Shown piece after piece: positions 9,282 through 17,214 of a stretch of 30,752 nt of DNA. The notes beneath the pieces were generated by a model, which searched no databases, had not been told where the DNA came from, and saw only the letters and a program-made list of their open reading frames with translations. Both the position numbers and the translations under genes were made by a program. This DNA is from an uncultured Duganella sp. Its GTDB lineage: Bacteria > Pseudomonadota > Gammaproteobacteria > Burkholderiales > Burkholderiaceae. Numbering within the stretch: position 1 is the first letter of the stretch; each line of letters opens with the position of its first letter. The stretch covers positions 1 through 30,752 of the forward strand of contig CAMLRG010000049.1 in NCBI GenBank assembly GCA_946482335.1, written 5' to 3'.

Positions 9282-10000
9282 GCCAGCAGCAGGAAGACTG
9301 TCGGCTTTTTGTGGAAGTCCGGCGCCTTGCCGGCGGCCAGTTGGCTTTTCCATTGCGTGCCCGTCTGGGTGCGGATCGTTTCCGTCGGCAGGCTGATGTC
9401 GGTGGCCACGCAGATCAGCGTGCTGCCCTGGCAGGCGCTGATCAGGGCTTCCAGCATCGCGGCGTTGCGGTAGGGGGTCTCGATGAACAGCTGCGTCTGC
9501 CCTTCCTGGCGCGAGCGGGTTTCCAGTTCCTTGAGGCGTTTGGCGCGTGCGGCGGCATCGGTCGGCAGATAGCCGTTGAAGGCGAAGCTTTGGCCGTTCA
9601 GGCCGCTGGCCATGACCGACATCAGGATGGAGGAGGGGCCGACCAGGGGGCGCACCGGGATATTGTTGGCGTGCGCCAGGCGGACCAGGTCGGCGCCGGG
9701 ATCTGCCACGGCGGGGACCCCGGCTTCGGACAGCAGGCCGACGTCGTGGCCGGCTTTCAATGGCTCGAGCAGGGCTTGCAAGGCTTGCACGGGGGTGTTG
9801 ATGTTCAGCTCGGCGATGGCGATTTCCTGGATGGGCTTGGCGGTGCCGACTTGCTTCAGGAAGGCGCGGGCAGTTTTGGCGTTTTCGGCGACGAAGTGGC
9901 CGAGCTGGGCCGTCAGCTGCTGGACGTGCTGGGGGATGACCTGGTCCAGGGAGTCGGTGGGGCCGAGGGTGTTGGGGATCAGATAGAGGGTGCCGTTCAT
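9275..10000 (-). CDS. RsmI-like SAM-dependent methyltransferase (TP-methylase fold)
   Basis: A 241-residue member of the tetrapyrrole-methylase superfamily, closest in pattern to RsmI, which 2'-O-methylates C1402 of 16S rRNA. Seen: N-terminal LYLIPNTLG, the SEAG-P-ADPG motif at residues 91-102, GPSS at 121-124, GQSFAFNGYLP near 137-146 and ETPYRN near 180. It is about 45 residues shorter than classical RsmI and lacks that protein's C-terminal region, so it is probably a paralogue with unproven target. The ATG complementing 9998-10000 is chosen; 11 additional residues upstream would run through a palindromic repeat. No Shine-Dalgarno is visible. The yceF-type maf gene lies just upstream on the same strand. 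Confidence 0.82.
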   Translation of the reverse strand: MNGTLYLIPNTLGPTDSLDQVIPQHVQQLTAQLGHFVAENAKTARAFLKQVGTAKPIQEIAIAELNINTPVQALQALLEPLKAGHDVGLLSEAGVPAVADPGADLVRLAHANNIPVRPLVGPSSILMSVMASGLNGQSFAFNGYLPTDAAARAKRLKELETRSRQEGQTQLFIETPYRNAAMLEALISACQGSTLICVATDISLPTETIRTQTGTQWKSQLAAGKAPDFHKKPTVFLLLAH

Positions 10001-10006
10001 TTGTTT

Positions 10007-10046
10007 AAACCGGTAAACCAGGGGCAGACCCAAGGGTCTGACCCTG
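10007..10046. repeat. Intergenic palindromic element, copy 2 (imperfect)
   Basis: The left arm aaaccggtaaacc (10007-10019) is identical to copy 1, followed by an imperfect hairpin, GGGGCAGACCC-aa-GGGTCTGACCC. The right outer arm is missing. It lies in the 70-bp gap between the methyltransferase start and the maf stop. Confidence 0.75.
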
Positions 10047-10070
10047 TCTATTCAAAGGGTGCGGGTGCTG

Positions 10071-10664
10071 CTATGTCGTCGGGAAGAATGTCACCCCCGC
10101 TGCGCGCAGCATGGACGTCAGCGCAATCAAGGGCAAGCCCGTCAACGCCGTCGGATCGCTGGAATCGATCCGTTCCAGGATCGCGATCCCCAGCGCCTCA
10201 TTCTTCGCGCTTCCGGCACAATCATAGGGCTGCTCGATGCGCAGGTAAGCGTCCAGTTCCTCATCCGGCAAGGCACGGAACTTGACCACGGTCTGGACGT
10301 CTTCCAGCTGGTAAGTATTGTGGCGCCCATCCCACAGGCACAAGGCGGTGTGGAAGATGACTTCCCGCCCCCGCATTTTCTGCAGTTGGGCCAGCGCATT
10401 GGCATGGTTGCCCGGCTTGCCGATCTGCTCATCGTCCAGCGTGGCGACCTGGTCCGAGCCGATCACCAGGGCGCCCGGATGGCGGGCCGCCACGGCGGCA
10501 GCTTTCTCGCGCGCCAGGCGCAGGGCGGTGGCGGAGGGTGTTTCGCCGGCGTGCGGGCTTTCGTCGATATCGGGCACGTCCACGTTGAACGGCAATTGCA
10601 GTCGCGACAACAATTCGCGGCGATAGGCCGAGCTGGAGGCAAGTATGATGTCTGTTGTTTTCAT
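10071..10664 (-). CDS. Maf-family nucleotide pyrophosphatase, YceF type (7-methyl-GTP)
   Basis: A 197-residue house-cleaning nucleotide pyrophosphatase. The N-terminal ILASSSAYRRELL is the Maf phosphate-binding loop. GSDQVATLD at residues 69-77 contains the catalytic Asp (D71), and the GSDQ form (rather than ADT) assigns it to the YceF branch, which hydrolyses 7-methyl-GTP. LTGLPLIAL near the end is also typical. The frame stays open far upstream, but similarity begins at the M complementing 10662-10664. It is divergent from yceD, whereas in E. coli yceF is likewise adjacent and divergent to yceD-rpmF-plsX, which supports the call. No good Shine-Dalgarno is seen. Confidence 0.92.
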   Translation of the reverse strand: MKTTDIILASSSAYRRELLSRLQLPFNVDVPDIDESPHAGETPSATALRLAREKAAAVAARHPGALVIGSDQVATLDDEQIGKPGNHANALAQLQKMRGREVIFHTALCLWDGRHNTYQLEDVQTVVKFRALPDEELDAYLRIEQPYDCAGSAKNEALGIAILERIDSSDPTALTGLPLIALTSMLRAAGVTFFPTT

Positions 10665-10723
10665 CAGGGAAATGTTATATGCTTCCAGCGCCGTCGAAAA
10701 AGCGCGAAAAGTCTCGCAAGTCT

Positions 10724-10753
10724 TTGACGCGGCGTGGAAAATCCTGTTATTAT
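10724..10753 (+). promoter_or_regulatory. Promoter of yceD (extended -10)
   Basis: TTGACG (10724-10729), an 18-bp spacer and TATTAT (10748-10753), preceded by TG one base away (an extended -10). It lies 28 bases before the yceD ATG in the divergent maf/yceD gap. Confidence 0.7.
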
Positions 10754-10781
10754 CGCAGGTTTTCGAGGGAAATTTTAGCCA

Positions 10782-11279
10782 ATGAATGCTTTTGAGATCG
10801 ACGCCTTTGAATTCTGTCGGACCAACAGCAGCCAGGAAGGGGTAACGCCCGTCGCTGAAATGACCCGGCTGAGCAAGGAGTGCGCCGACACTTCCGGTGA
10901 GGTGACCTGGAAAGTGGAGGGTGGCACCAGCAAGCAGGGCTATCCGCAGATGCGCCTGACCGTTGCCGGTAACGTGCAACTGGTGTGCCAGCGCTGCCTG
11001 ACCCCGTTTGGCTACACGATCGATTCGTCGACGCTGCTGATGCTCGGCAAGGACGACGCGGATGCGGACGAAATCGAAGAAATCATTGACGATGAAAGCA
11101 TCGACGTGATCGTCGGTGCCCGCTCCATGAATCTCATGGACCTGGTGGAAGACGAGGCCCTGCTGGCCTTGCCGCAAGCGCCGAAGCACGATGTCTGCCC
11201 CGACAGCTCGCTGCTCGACAAAGCGAAGAATGAGAAGGCATCGCCCTTCGCAGGCCTGAAGGGCTTGAAGACGAATTAA
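10782..11279 (+). CDS. yceD: YceD / DUF177 family protein
   Basis: A 165-residue DUF177 protein. Its relatives are needed for normal 23S rRNA accumulation in bacteria and plastids, although the biochemical role is not settled. Seen: the paired cysteines CQRC near residue 70 and a third one near the C-terminus (HDVCPD), a strongly acidic middle (DDADADEIEEIIDDE), and the conserved DLVEDEALLALP. Start is the ATG at 10782 with GAGGG at 10765-10769. As in most proteobacteria it precedes rpmF and plsX, and probably shares their transcript, although there is a 134-bp gap before rpmF. Confidence 0.9.
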   Translation: MNAFEIDAFEFCRTNSSQEGVTPVAEMTRLSKECADTSGEVTWKVEGGTSKQGYPQMRLTVAGNVQLVCQRCLTPFGYTIDSSTLLMLGKDDADADEIEEIIDDESIDVIVGARSMNLMDLVEDEALLALPQAPKHDVCPDSSLLDKAKNEKASPFAGLKGLKTN

Positions 11280-11413
11280 CCGGTTTAGTAGTAGTAAAGA
11301 ACGTGTCAAAACGCGTGCAGTAATCGAGTTTGGCATGGATGTAGAAGCTCGATTCGCATGTTTTTGCGCATCGGATGTGTTAAAATCTTAGAACTTTAGT
11401 ATTAGGAGTCATC

Positions 11414-11596
11414 ATGGCTGTTCAACAGAACAAGAAGTCCCCATCGAAGCGCGGCATGCACCGTTCGCACGATTTTCTGGTAGCACCGAACCTGGCCGTT
11501 GAGCCAACCACCGGTGAAACCCACCTGCGTCACCACATTTCGCCTAACGGCTTCTATCGTGGTCGCAAAGTGCTGAAGACCAAGAACGACGAGTAA
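11414..11596 (+). CDS. rpmF: 50S ribosomal protein bL32
   Basis: A 60-residue basic ribosomal protein of the large subunit. The N-terminus [20 protein letters not shown] is diagnostic. No zinc-binding cysteines are present, as is usual for the proteobacterial C-minus form. Start is the ATG at 11414 with AGGAG at 11404-11408. A TAAAAT hexamer at 11381-11386 could be a -10 box for a separate rpmF promoter, without a clear -35. A strong hairpin with T-tract follows immediately, so much of the transcription may end here. Confidence 0.97.
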   Translation: MAVQQNKKSPSKRGMHRSHDFLVAPNLAVEPTTGETHLRHHISPNGFYRGRKVLKTKNDE

Positions 11597-11623
11597 TCGA
11601 CGTTTTTGCTTCGGCCACAAGAC

Positions 11624-11669
11624 AAAGCGGTGCAACGCAGGTCCCCTGACGTCGCGCCGCTTTTTCTTT
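11624..11669 (+). terminator. Terminator/attenuator between rpmF and plsX
   Basis: A 14-bp stem with one mismatch and one G-T pair (11624-11637 with 11650-11663), a 12-nt loop and a T-rich tail (tttttcttt from 11661). The tail ends 11 bases before the plsX start codon, so plsX and the fab genes depend on read-through or on a promoter not seen. Confidence 0.8.
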
Positions 11670-11679
11670 GAGTTATACA

Positions 11680-12780
11680 ATGACAATCAAAATCTCTATC
11701 GACTGCATGGGTGGCGATCACGGCCCCTCAGTCACGATTCCTGCCGCACTTTCCTTTCTCAAGCACGAACCGAACGCCGAGCTGATCCTCGTTGGCCTGG
11801 AAGACGTCATCCGTGCCGAATTGAAGAAGCACCACGCCGAGGCCGAGCCTCGCCTCCAGATCCTTCACGCTTCCGAGCAAGTCACCATGGATGACCCGCT
11901 CGAGGTCGCCTTGCGCCGCAAGAAGGATTCCTCGATGCGCGTGGCCATCGAACAAGTCAAGGGTGGCCAGGCGGTGGCCTGCGTTTCGGCCGGCAATACC
12001 GGCGCCCTGATGGCTGTCTCGCGCTACGTGCTGAAGACCATGGCCGGCGTCGACCGTCCCGCCATCTGCACCATCATGCCCAACAAGCAGGGCAAGCCGA
12101 CCTATATGCTGGACCTGGGCGCCAACGTGGATTGCGAACCGCACCACTTGCACCAGTTCGCGATCATGGGTTACGTGCTGGTGCAGGCGATGGAAGGCAT
12201 CGAGCGCCCGACCATCGGCTTGCTCAACGTGGGCACCGAGGACATCAAGGGCAATGAGGTGGTGAAAGCCACGGCTGCCCTGCTGCGCACCGACCACGAG
12301 CGCGGCGCCCTGAACTTCTACGGCAACGTGGAAGGGAACGATATTTTCAAAGGCACCACCGACATCGTCGTGTGCGACGGCTTTGTCGGCAACGTGACGC
12401 TGAAGGCCATCGAAGGCCTGGCCAGCTTCTTCAAGGTGGTGCTGACCGAAGAATTCAAGCGCAATCCGGTTACCATGCTGGGTGCGTTGATCGCGCGCAG
12501 TGCGCTGCGCATGATCACCCAACGCCTGAATCCCGCACGCTATAACGGCGCCGGCCTGCTGGGCCTGCGTGGCCTGGTCTTCAAGAGCCATGGCGGGGCA
12601 GGCGTGGAAGCCTTTGAATGGGCAATCCGCCGCGCGTACGAGGCGGCAAAACATGATTTGCAAGAGCATCTGTCGGCGATGATCGCCGAACTGATGCCAC
12701 AGGATGAGCCGAACACACCAACGAGAGACACGCATGACCCTGTACAGCAAGATCGTAGGCACGGGCAGCTACCTGCCTGA
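11680..12780 (+). CDS. plsX: Phosphate acyltransferase PlsX
   Basis: A 366-residue peripheral membrane enzyme that converts acyl-ACP to acyl-phosphate, the donor for PlsY in phospholipid synthesis (E. coli PlsX is 356). Seen: the N-terminal [22 protein letters not shown] near residue 108, DLGANVDC near 149, [12 protein letters not shown] near 186 and the C-terminal [16 protein letters not shown] near 290. The ATG at 11680 is chosen over an in-frame TTG at 11668; its Shine-Dalgarno is weak. The last 47 bases overlap the start of fabH, giving a C-terminal tail rich in Asp, His and Arg that other PlsX proteins lack. It is the first gene after a terminator-like hairpin. Confidence 0.95.
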   Translation: MTIKISIDCMGGDHGPSVTIPAALSFLKHEPNAELILVGLEDVIRAELKKHHAEAEPRLQILHASEQVTMDDPLEVALRRKKDSSMRVAIEQVKGGQAVACVSAGNTGALMAVSRYVLKTMAGVDRPAICTIMPNKQGKPTYMLDLGANVDCEPHHLHQFAIMGYVLVQAMEGIERPTIGLLNVGTEDIKGNEVVKATAALLRTDHERGALNFYGNVEGNDIFKGTTDIVVCDGFVGNVTLKAIEGLASFFKVVLTEEFKRNPVTMLGALIARSALRMITQRLNPARYNGAGLLGLRGLVFKSHGGAGVEAFEWAIRRAYEAAKHDLQEHLSAMIAELMPQDEPNTPTRDTHDPVQQDRRHGQLPA

Positions 12781-13720
12781 AAAACGCGTCACCAACCATG
12801 AACTGGCGGCCCAGCTGGCAGCCAAGGGCATTGAAACTTCCGACGAGTGGATCGTGTCGCGCAGCGGCATCTCCGCCCGTCATTACGCGGAACCGGAGCA
12901 GGCTTCGTCCGACCTGGGCGTGGCTGCCGCCAAAAAGGCGCTGGAAATGGCTGGCCTGCAGCCGGACGATATCAACCTGATCATCGTCGCCAGCTCCACG
13001 CCCGACTTCTTCGGTTCCTTCCCGAGCACGGCTTGCATCGTGCAAAAGAAGCTCGGCATGAGCAACCATTCCGCCGCGGTCGACGTGCAGGCCGTGTGCA
13101 GTGGCTTCGTCTATGCGATGGCGACCGCGGACAGCTTCATCAAGGCCGGCATGTACAAGAACGTGCTGGTGGTGGGCGCTGAAGTGTTCTCGCGCATCCT
13201 GAACTTCGAAGACCGCACCACGTGCGTGCTGTTCGGCGATGGCGCGGGCGCGATCGTGATGCAGGCGTCCGAAGAGCCGGGCGTGCTGGCGTGCAAGCTG
13301 CACGCGGACGGCAACCATTCCGACATCCTGAGCGTGCCGGGCAATGTGGCCGGCGGCGCGCTGGCCGGCAGCGGCTACCTGTACATGGATGGTCAGGCCG
13401 TGTTCAAACTGGCCGTGTCGGTACTGGAGAAAGTGGCTTACGAGGCGCTGGACCATGCGGGCATGACCTCCGACCAGGTCGACTGGCTGATTCCGCACCA
13501 GGCCAATATCCGCATCATGAACGGCACCGCCAAGAAGCTGGGCATGCCGGCCGAAAAAATGGTGGTGACGGTGGACCAGCATGGCAATACTTCCGCTGCT
13601 TCGATCCCGCTGGCATTGGACCTTGCGGTGCGCGATGGCCGCGTCAAGAAGGGCGATACCGTGCTGATGGAGGGCGTGGGCGGTGGCTTCACCTGGGGTG
13701 CTGTCCTGGCACGCATGTGA
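12734..13720 (+). CDS. fabH: Beta-ketoacyl-ACP synthase III (FabH)
   Basis: A 328-residue condensing enzyme that starts fatty-acid synthesis from acetyl-CoA and malonyl-ACP. The catalytic triad is intact: C122 (VQAVCSGF), H255 (IPHQANIRI) and N285 (HGNTSAAS), with the spacing of E. coli C112/H244/N274. The C-terminus [10 protein letters not shown] is typical. The ATG at 12734 has GAGAG at 12723-12727 and matches the family N-terminus ([18 protein letters not shown]). The frame extends 10 residues farther upstream, inside plsX, without similarity. It overlaps plsX by 47 bases, suggesting translational coupling. Confidence 0.96.
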   Translation: MTLYSKIVGTGSYLPEKRVTNHELAAQLAAKGIETSDEWIVSRSGISARHYAEPEQASSDLGVAAAKKALEMAGLQPDDINLIIVASSTPDFFGSFPSTACIVQKKLGMSNHSAAVDVQAVCSGFVYAMATADSFIKAGMYKNVLVVGAEVFSRILNFEDRTTCVLFGDGAGAIVMQASEEPGVLACKLHADGNHSDILSVPGNVAGGALAGSGYLYMDGQAVFKLAVSVLEKVAYEALDHAGMTSDQVDWLIPHQANIRIMNGTAKKLGMPAEKMVVTVDQHGNTSAASIPLALDLAVRDGRVKKGDTVLMEGVGGGFTWGAVLARM

Positions 13721-13722
13721 CC

Positions 13723-13731
13723 TGCTAAAAT
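13723..13731 (+). promoter_or_regulatory. Candidate extended -10 promoter before fabD
   Basis: TGCTAAAAT: an extended -10 (TG-N-TAAAAT) directly after the fabH stop, without a clear -35. The ten bases CCTGCTAAAA are identical to those at the acpP promoter (15570-15579). Confidence 0.4.
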
Positions 13732-13770
13732 TGCTGTCCTTTTTAGAATAAGAAGTCTAAAGGTTGAAAG

Positions 13771-14712
13771 ATGAATAAATTCGCGTTCGTGTTCCCGGGC
13801 CAGGGTTCCCAGGCCGTGGGCATGATGGAAGGCTTCGCCGGCAACCCGGTGGTGGCCCAGACCATCGCCGAAGCTTCCGATGCACTGCAATTCGACCTGG
13901 GCAAGCTGATTGCCGAAGGTCCGAAAGAAGAACTCGACCTGACCACCAACACCCAGCCGGTCATGCTGACCGCTGCCGTGGCAGCTTACCGTGCCTGGAT
14001 CGCCGCCGGCGGCCCGCTGCCGACCGTGGTGGCCGGCCATTCGCTGGGCGAATATTCGGCCCTGGTCGCGGCAGGCGTGATTTCCTTTAAAGACGCTGTA
14101 CCGCTGGTGCGCTTCCGCGCGCAAGCGATGCAGGAAGCCGTGCCGGTCGGGCAGGGCACCATGGCCGTGATGCTGGGCTTGTCCGACGAAGACGTGCGCG
14201 CCGCCTGCGCCGAAGCCGCTGCCGCGGTGCCGGGCCAAGTCGTCGAGGCCGTCAACTACAATGCGCCGGCGCAAGTCGTGGTGGCCGGCCATACCGCCGC
14301 TGTCGACAAGGCCTGCGAAATCGCCAAGGCCAAAGGCGCCAAGCGCGCCATGCGCCTGCCGGTGTCGGCGCCGTTCCACAGCTCGCTGCTCAAGCCAGCG
14401 TCGGACCGCCTGCGCGACTATATGGCATCGATCCATTTCAACGCGCCGCAAATCCCGCTGATCAACAACGTGGACGTGGCCGTGCTGACCGACCCGGCAT
14501 CGATCAAGGATGCACTGGTGCGCCAGGCGGCATCGCCGGTGCGCTGGGTCGAAACCATGCAGAAGGTGGCTGCCGACGGCATCAGCAATGTGGTCGAGTG
14601 CGGTCCGGGCAAGGTCCTGATGGGCCTGGCCAAGCGCATCGACAGCAGCCTGGTCGGCGAAGCCATCTACGACCAAGCCACCCTCGAGCGCATGCTGGAA
14701 ACCCTCAAATAA
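13771..14712 (+). CDS. fabD: Malonyl-CoA:ACP transacylase
   Basis: A 313-residue enzyme that transfers malonyl from CoA to ACP. Seen: FVFPGQGSQAVGM at the N-terminus, the nucleophile elbow GHSLGEYSAL with S91, the catalytic H203 (SAPFHSSLL) and the C-terminal ECGPGKVL. E. coli uses S92 and H201, so length (E. coli 309) and spacing agree. Start is the ATG at 13771 behind AAAGGTTGAAAG. Fifty bases separate it from fabH, with a possible own promoter at 13723-13731. fabG follows 13 bases after the stop. Confidence 0.97.
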   Translation: MNKFAFVFPGQGSQAVGMMEGFAGNPVVAQTIAEASDALQFDLGKLIAEGPKEELDLTTNTQPVMLTAAVAAYRAWIAAGGPLPTVVAGHSLGEYSALVAAGVISFKDAVPLVRFRAQAMQEAVPVGQGTMAVMLGLSDEDVRAACAEAAAAVPGQVVEAVNYNAPAQVVVAGHTAAVDKACEIAKAKGAKRAMRLPVSAPFHSSLLKPASDRLRDYMASIHFNAPQIPLINNVDVAVLTDPASIKDALVRQAASPVRWVETMQKVAADGISNVVECGPGKVLMGLAKRIDSSLVGEAIYDQATLERMLETLK

Positions 14713-14725
14713 AAAAAGGAACACA

Positions 14726-15472
14726 ATGACTCTCGCTAACCAAGTAGCACTGGTGACTGGCGCATCGCGCGGCATCGGCAAGGCGATCGCACAGGAACTG
14801 GCGCGCCAGGGCGCGAAGGTGATCGGTACCGCCACCACTGAAGCCGGTGCGCAAGCGATCTCGGCTTACCTGGCCGAGATCGGCGCGGAAGCCGGCAAAG
14901 GCATGGTGCTGAACGTCACCAACGCCGAGCAGTGCGCGGCCATCATCGACGACATCGGCAAGAACTTCGGCGCGGTCGGCATCCTGGTCAACAATGCCGG
15001 CATCACCCAGGACCAGCTGGCGATGCGCATGAAGGATGAAGAGTGGGACAACGTGATCGCCACCAACCTGAGCTCGGTCGGCCGCTTGTCGCGCGCCGTC
15101 TTGCGCGGCATGATGAAGGCCAAGACTGGGCGTATCATTAACATCACCTCCGTCGTGGCATCGGCCGGCAACCCGGGCCAGATGAACTACGCTGCCGCCA
15201 AGGCCGGTGTGGAGGGTATGACCCGCGCCCTGGCCCGTGAAATCGGCAGCCGCAACATTACCGTCAACAGCGTCGCCCCCGGCTTTATCGATACCGATAT
15301 GACCAAGGCGCTGGGCGAAGACCAGCATACTGCCCTGTTGACCCAGATTCCACTGGGCCGCCTGGGCAAGCCGGAAGATATTGCTGCCGCCGTCGCATTC
15401 CTGGCTTCGCCGGCAGCCGCCTATATTACCGGTACCACCCTGCACGTTAATGGTGGTATGTATATGAATTGA
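14726..15472 (+). CDS. fabG: 3-oxoacyl-ACP reductase FabG
   Basis: A 248-residue NADPH-dependent short-chain dehydrogenase that reduces beta-ketoacyl-ACP. The Rossmann motif TGASRGIG is at residues 12-19, NNAG near 90, and the catalytic S142-Y155-K159 set lies in TSVVASAGNPGQMNYAAAKAG (broken here: S142, then Y155-A-A-A-K159). The C-terminal TGTTLHVNGGMYM is typical. Start is the ATG at 14726 with AGGA at 14717-14720. It belongs to the fabD-fabG pair and is followed by a 144-bp gap containing the acpP promoter. Confidence 0.96.
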   Translation: MTLANQVALVTGASRGIGKAIAQELARQGAKVIGTATTEAGAQAISAYLAEIGAEAGKGMVLNVTNAEQCAAIIDDIGKNFGAVGILVNNAGITQDQLAMRMKDEEWDNVIATNLSSVGRLSRAVLRGMMKAKTGRIINITSVVASAGNPGQMNYAAAKAGVEGMTRALAREIGSRNITVNSVAPGFIDTDMTKALGEDQHTALLTQIPLGRLGKPEDIAAAVAFLASPAAAYITGTTLHVNGGMYMN

Positions 15473-15571
15473 TACGGATCTGCGGCATAATGCTGCACGT
15501 TCGCATCATTTAACAGTGATTTCAACGTAGATCAATTCAAACGTCGAAATTAGTTTATCGGCGCGCAAACC

Positions 15572-15580
15572 TGCTAAAAT
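15572..15580 (+). promoter_or_regulatory. Candidate acpP promoter (extended -10)
   Basis: TGCTAAAAT, an extended -10, 36 bases before the acpP ATG. A weak -35 (TAGTTT, 15551-15556, 18-bp spacer) is possible. A separate promoter fits the very high expression usual for ACP. Confidence 0.5.
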
Positions 15581-15616
15581 GCGCGCTTTCTGCAACAAAC
15601 ATAATGGAGCCATAAC

Positions 15617-15856
15617 ATGTCGGATATCGAACAACGCGTTAAGAAAATCGTCGCTGAACAACTGGGCGTCGCTGAAGCAGACATCAAGAATGAATCGTCC
15701 TTCGTTGACGACCTGGGCGCCGATTCCCTCGACACCGTTGAGCTGGTAATGGCACTGGAAGACGAGTTCGAAATGGAAATCCCTGACGAACAAGCTGAAA
15801 AGATCACCACCGTGCAGCAAGCGATCGATTACGCAACTGCACACGTCAAGGCCTGA
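15617..15856 (+). CDS. acpP: Acyl carrier protein
   Basis: A 79-residue acidic protein carrying acyl chains on a 4'-phosphopantetheine arm during fatty-acid synthesis. The attachment serine is S37 in [10 protein letters not shown], and the helix I start [18 protein letters not shown] is nearly that of E. coli. Start is the ATG at 15617 with GGAG at 15606-15609. The gene encoding its activating synthase, acpS, lies at 27524-27922 in this window. fabF follows after 37 bases. Confidence 0.98.
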   Translation: MSDIEQRVKKIVAEQLGVAEADIKNESSFVDDLGADSLDTVELVMALEDEFEMEIPDEQAEKITTVQQAIDYATAHVKA

Positions 15857-15893
15857 TTCAGCCTGACACTCCGATCCACTCCGGGAGACTCGC

Positions 15894-17138
15894 TTGAGTT
15901 CTAAAAACCGTCGTGTAGTGGTCACCGGCCTTGGTGTGATTTCCCCCGTCGGCAACACGGTTGCCGACGCGTGGAAAGCGCTGACCGAGGGGCAATCCGG
16001 GATCGCTAACATTACCCGATTTGACGCGTCGGCCTTCTCCACCCGTTTCGCGGGCGAAGTGAAGGGCTTCAACGTCGAGGAATACCTTGACGCCAAGGAA
16101 GCGCGTCATATGGATACCTTTATCCATTACGGCATGGCGGCCGGCATCCAGGCAATCCAGGATTCCGGTATCACTGTGACCGAAGAAAATGCCGACCGTA
16201 TCGGCGTGATCATCGGTTCCGGCATCGGCGGCCTGCCGATGATCGAAGAACAGAAGGAAGACTACGATAAGCGCGGTCCGCGCCGTATCTCGCCGTTCTT
16301 CGTGCCAGCCTCCATCATCAATATGATTTCCGGCAACCTGTCGATCAAGTACGGCATGCGCGGTCCCAACCTGTCCATCGTGACGGCTTGCACCACCGGC
16401 CTGCATTCGATCGGCGTGGCGGCCCGTGCCATCGAGTACGGCGATGCCGACGTCATGATCGCCGGCGGCTCGGAATCGACCGTGTCGCCGCTGGGCCTGG
16501 GTGGCTTTGCCTCGGCCCGTGCACTGTCTTCGCGCAACGATGACCCCGCTACCGCGTCCCGTCCATGGGACAAGGACCGCGACGGCTTCGTGCTGGGCGA
16601 AGGCGCCGGCGTCATGGTATTGGAAGAGTACGAACACGCCAAAGCGCGCGGCGCCAAGATCTACGCAGAATTGCTGGGCTTTGGCATGAGCGCCGATGCG
16701 TACCACATGACCTCGCCGCTGGAAGATGGCGCCGGTGGCAGCAAGTCGGCGCAAAATGCGCTGCGCAATGCCGGCCTCAATCCTGACCAGATCGACTATG
16801 TGAACGCACATGGCACCTCGACCCCGCTGGGCGACGTGGCGGAAGTGCAGGGCATCAAGCGCACTTTCGGCGAGCACGCCAAGAAGCTGGTCGTCAGCTC
16901 CACCAAGTCGGCCACCGGCCACCTGTTGGGCGGCGCCGGCGGCCTGGAGTCGGTGTTCACCGTGCTGGCGATCCACCACCAGGTGATCCCGCCGACCATC
17001 AACCTGTTCAATCAGGATCCGGCATGCGACCTGGACTTCTGCGCCAATACTGCGCGCAATGCCACGGTCAACTATGCGCTGAAGAATTCCTTCGGCTTCG
17101 GCGGTACCAACGGCAGCCTGCTGTTCGGTAAAGTCTGA
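15894..17138 (+). CDS. fabF: Beta-ketoacyl-ACP synthase II (FabF)
   Basis: A 414-residue elongating condensing enzyme of fatty-acid synthesis. The Cys-His-His triad is intact: C166 (TACTTGLHS), H306 (NAHGTSTP) and H343 (ATGHLLGG). The end [14 protein letters not shown] is diagnostic. Translation apparently starts at TTG (15894), preceded by GGGAG at 15883-15887 with 6-nt spacing; no ATG or GTG gives the family N-terminus ([16 protein letters not shown]). The UUG start may tune its level against the adjacent, very abundant ACP. A sigma-E-like promoter begins two bases after the stop. Confidence 0.95.
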   Translation: MSSKNRRVVVTGLGVISPVGNTVADAWKALTEGQSGIANITRFDASAFSTRFAGEVKGFNVEEYLDAKEARHMDTFIHYGMAAGIQAIQDSGITVTEENADRIGVIIGSGIGGLPMIEEQKEDYDKRGPRRISPFFVPASIINMISGNLSIKYGMRGPNLSIVTACTTGLHSIGVAARAIEYGDADVMIAGGSESTVSPLGLGGFASARALSSRNDDPATASRPWDKDRDGFVLGEGAGVMVLEEYEHAKARGAKIYAELLGFGMSADAYHMTSPLEDGAGGSKSAQNALRNAGLNPDQIDYVNAHGTSTPLGDVAEVQGIKRTFGEHAKKLVVSSTKSATGHLLGGAGGLESVFTVLAIHHQVIPPTINLFNQDPACDLDFCANTARNATVNYALKNSFGFGGTNGSLLFGKV

Positions 17139-17139
17139 C

Positions 17140-17167
17140 GGAACTTCCCCTGCCCACCCCGGTCTTA
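17140..17167 (+). promoter_or_regulatory. Sigma-E-type promoter upstream of ygfX-rpoE
   Basis: GGAACTT (17140-17146), a 16-bp spacer and TCTTA (17163-17167) closely match the RpoE consensus (GGAACTT, N15-16, TCTGA-like). It lies 75 bases upstream of the YgfX-like ATG and two bases after the fabF stop. It would provide positive autoregulation of rpoE. Confidence 0.7.
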
Positions 17168-17178
17168 GCACCGGGGTG
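17155..17178 (+). other. Stem-loop overlapping the sigma-E -10 region
   Basis: A perfect 9-bp inverted repeat (caccccggt 17155-17163, accggggtg 17170-17178) with a 6-nt loop after fabF. There is no T-tract. It may close the fab transcript by stabilising its 3' end, or may be accidental. Confidence 0.4.
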
Positions 17179-17214
17179 AGCATCCCCGCTGTACCCCCCA
17201 ACTGATTCCTAGCC

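Noticed and set aside
10276..10300. GGAACTT on the plus strand within maf
   Set aside because: No -10 box at the right spacing and located inside (antisense to) coding sequence; treated as chance.
11277..11285. aaccggttt just after yceD, resembling the outer arm of the palindromic element
   Set aside because: Only 8-9 bases with no hairpin beside it; too short to call a remnant.
10665..11336. Upstream extension of the maf frame across yceD
   Set aside because: Similarity begins only at the Met complementing 10662-10664; the extension is antisense to yceD.
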